Of a stretch of 5,998 nt of DNA, positions 4,970-5,998 are shown in pieces. A program made the position numbers and the translations under genes. How positions within the stretch are numbered: position 1 is the stretch's first letter; every line of letters starts with the position of its first letter. A model generated the notes under the pieces. That model searched no databases. It was not told the origin of the DNA and saw only the letters and a program-made list of their open reading frames with translations. Origin of the DNA: JAENVU01 sp031430375 (lineage in GTDB: Bacteria; Actinomycetota; Acidimicrobiia; IMCC26256; JAENVU01); assembly GCA_031430375.1 (NCBI GenBank), contig JANPBJ010000093.1, positions 1-5,998 of the forward strand. The letters run 5' to 3'.

Positions 4970-5778
4970 CGACGAACCACACCGCGATCGCGGAACCCGT
5001 TGCCCACGCGCGCCGGGCCGGGTTCGTGCGGGACCTCGCGACCGTAGCGGGACGCGCCCTGCGTTCGATCCCACGCGAACCCGAGGCCGTGATTCCCGCC
5101 ATTGCGGTCCCGGTGTTCTTCTTCATCGTGAACGTCGGATCGCTCCAGAACATTGCGCAACGCTCCGCGAACGTGATCGACTTCAAGGCGTTCCAGCTCC
5201 CGGTCGCGATCATCTTCGCCGTCACGGGTGTGTCCCGGGCATCGTCGCTCGTCACCGATATTCAGGGCGGCTACTTCGACCGCCTCCTCATGACCCCGGT
5301 GCGTCGCCTCGCTTTGCTCCTCGGCCTCATGGTCGCCGACTTTGCGCTCGTGGTGGCGCTGTCGATTCCCGTTCTCATCCTTGGGTTCTTTCTGGGTGTC
5401 GGGTTCGAGACCGGACCACTTGGAGTCGTCGTCTTCCTCCTCCTCGCGGGCGCTTGGGGTTTGGTGTTCACAGGATTCCCGTACGCGATCGCCCTCAAGA
5501 CCGGCAATCCCGCGGCGGTGAACTCGAGTTTCATTCTGTTCTTCCCGTTCGCGTTCTTAACGACGAGCTTCCTGCCCAAGGAGGCCCTGACGGGATGGCT
5601 CTCGACCGTCGCCACGTACAACCCGGTCACCTACCTGCTCGACGCGCTCCGATCACTCATCACCGTCGGCTGGGAGCCAGACGTTTTGCTCAAGGGCGCG
5701 GCCGCGGTGGCCGCCGTGGGCCTCCTCAGCATGACGCTCGCGTTTCTCGCACTTCGTGGTCGGATACGCCGAGGCTGA
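4966..5778 (+). CDS. ABC-2 type transporter permease, DrrB-like
   Basis: This is the membrane subunit partnering the preceding ATPase. The 270 residues have about six hydrophobic segments (near 43-61, 76-94, 113-145 as a long or double segment, 151-170, 185-203 and 244-263), and the N-terminal ~40 residues are cytoplasmic and basic, as in DrrB. The stretch DIQGGYFDRLLMTPVRR (98-114) is the conserved cytoplasmic loop of ABC-2 permeases (E/D-x-x-x-G-x-x-(D/E)-R-L-x-x-(T/S)-P) that contacts the ATPase. YNPVTYLLDALRSL (218-231) is the typical loop before the last helix. Start GTG 4966 is chosen for its ribosome-binding site and the 4-base GTGA overlap with the ATPase stop. One TTA codon occurs at 5557. 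The length is close to DrrB (about 280 aa), so the gene looks intact. Confidence 0.92.
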   Translation: MTTNHTAIAEPVAHARRAGFVRDLATVAGRALRSIPREPEAVIPAIAVPVFFFIVNVGSLQNIAQRSANVIDFKAFQLPVAIIFAVTGVSRASSLVTDIQGGYFDRLLMTPVRRLALLLGLMVADFALVVALSIPVLILGFFLGVGFETGPLGVVVFLLLAGAWGLVFTGFPYAIALKTGNPAAVNSSFILFFPFAFLTTSFLPKEALTGWLSTVATYNPVTYLLDALRSLITVGWEPDVLLKGAAAVAAVGLLSMTLAFLALRGRIRRG

Positions 5779-5908
5779 CCGCGCTGTTTATAGGAGTTTC
5801 AACCGTTGTCGATCCTTTTCACGCGGGTAACTTCCTCCCTCATCTGGAGCAAACTCACTCTCAGTGCTTAACTAATTCGGCGTAACTGTCGATCGAATAC
5901 GGGTGCCG
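5779..5908. other. Intergenic spacer between convergent genes
   Basis: This spacer is less GC-rich than the operon. I looked for a terminator serving the operon: the only inverted matches are short (CACT-CTC-AGTG at about 5856-5866, and AACTG/CAGTT at about 5884-5914), without a supporting T-run, so none is called. A 21-codon frame with a fair ribosome-binding site is discussed under rejected items. Confidence 0.4.
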
Positions 5909-5998
5909 TCAGTTGCTTTCCTCTTTTCTCGTCGTCTTGTCGCGCTTGGTGTGCCACGGGCCGTCCTGATCAGTCTCGTCCTGATCAGTCTCGTGATG
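5909..5998 (-). CDS. C-terminal tail of a convergent gene, truncated by window edge
   Basis: On the minus strand the frame is open from the window edge (5998) to TGA at 5911-5909, giving 29 residues that begin HHETDQDETDQD and continue GPWHTKRDKTTRKEESN. The tail is strongly charged and hydrophilic, like many cytoplasmic C-termini, and contains a perfect ETDQD duplication. The 15-bp unit size keeps frame, which supports coding. Its convergent orientation would end the operon region. The protein family cannot be judged from this fragment, and a non-coding explanation remains possible. Confidence 0.45.
   Translation of the reverse strand, partial: HHETDQDETDQDGPWHTKRDKTTRKEESN
5963..5992 (+). 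repeat. Two perfect tandem copies of a 15-bp unit
   Basis: GTCCTGATCAGTCTC occurs at 5963-5977 and again at 5978-5992 with no mismatch. Each copy contains the palindrome CTGATCAG. In the minus-strand frame described above each copy encodes ETDQD. More copies could lie beyond the window edge; the next bases (GTGATG) already diverge. Confidence 0.75.

Noticed and set aside
5806..5871. 21-codon frame from TTG 5806 with AGGAG at 5792-5796
   Set aside because: The ribosome-binding site is fair, but the peptide is short, has no recognisable pattern and uses a rare start. A chance match is likely.
4950..5885. 311-codon plus-strand frame overlapping the permease
   Set aside because: It is Arg/Pro/His-rich in the way of a GC-rich shadow frame, with no recognisable domain. 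The permease frame has clear membrane helices and family motifs.
5856..5914. Intrinsic terminator after the permease gene
   Set aside because: Only 4-5 bp inverted matches without a following T-run were found.

Overview
The window reads as a high-GC Gram-positive (actinobacterial) chromosome segment. Evidence: GTG starts, GC-rich codon use in the right half, a heme A synthase of an aerobic aa3-type respirer, and a DrrA/DrrB-type ABC exporter. The genus cannot be named from sequence alone. Two different kinds of DNA meet here: an IS-scarred accessory block on the left (about 1-2810) and an ordinary core operon on the right (3045-5778).

Left edge, 1-362: the last 13 codons of an IS element gene (2-43) are followed by four 23-bp repeats starting CGGGCAG (47-138). 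The repeats end at a plausible IS21-type terminus ...TTGACA at 141. A 15-bp inverted repeat, a pair of GTGGACCACC repeats and an AT-rich promoter-like stretch (TATAAT at 310-315) follow.

Accessory cargo, 363-2693: three plus-strand genes. The first encodes a 230-aa exported or membrane-anchored protein of unknown function. The second encodes a cytoplasmic serine-hydrolase / class C beta-lactamase-fold protein in which the expected SxxK nucleophile is Cys (C61-G-L-K64). The third overlaps it by one base (TGATG) and encodes a 156-aa protein with an SCP2-like (sterol-carrier) C-terminal part and a duplicated LDMS(S/G)NR motif near its N-terminus. The second and third genes look like a co-translated pair and are the most unusual content of the window. 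All three use TTA leucine codons (six in total), against one in the three core genes, which suggests a different origin. A decayed fragment of an IstB-type C-terminus (2695-2808) abuts the third gene, so the cargo lies between two IS remnants.

Core operon, 3045-5778: ctaA (eight-TM heme A synthase), a DrrA-like ABC ATPase and a DrrB-like ABC-2 permease, with stop/start overlaps of 1 and 4 bases, so almost certainly one translationally coupled unit. CtaA makes heme A for cytochrome aa3 oxidase; the substrate of the exporter is unknown. At the right edge, a minus-strand reading frame (5998 to 5909) looks like the charged C-terminal tail of a convergent gene and contains an exact ETDQD duplication.

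No rRNA, tRNA, CRISPR array or convincing intrinsic terminator was seen.
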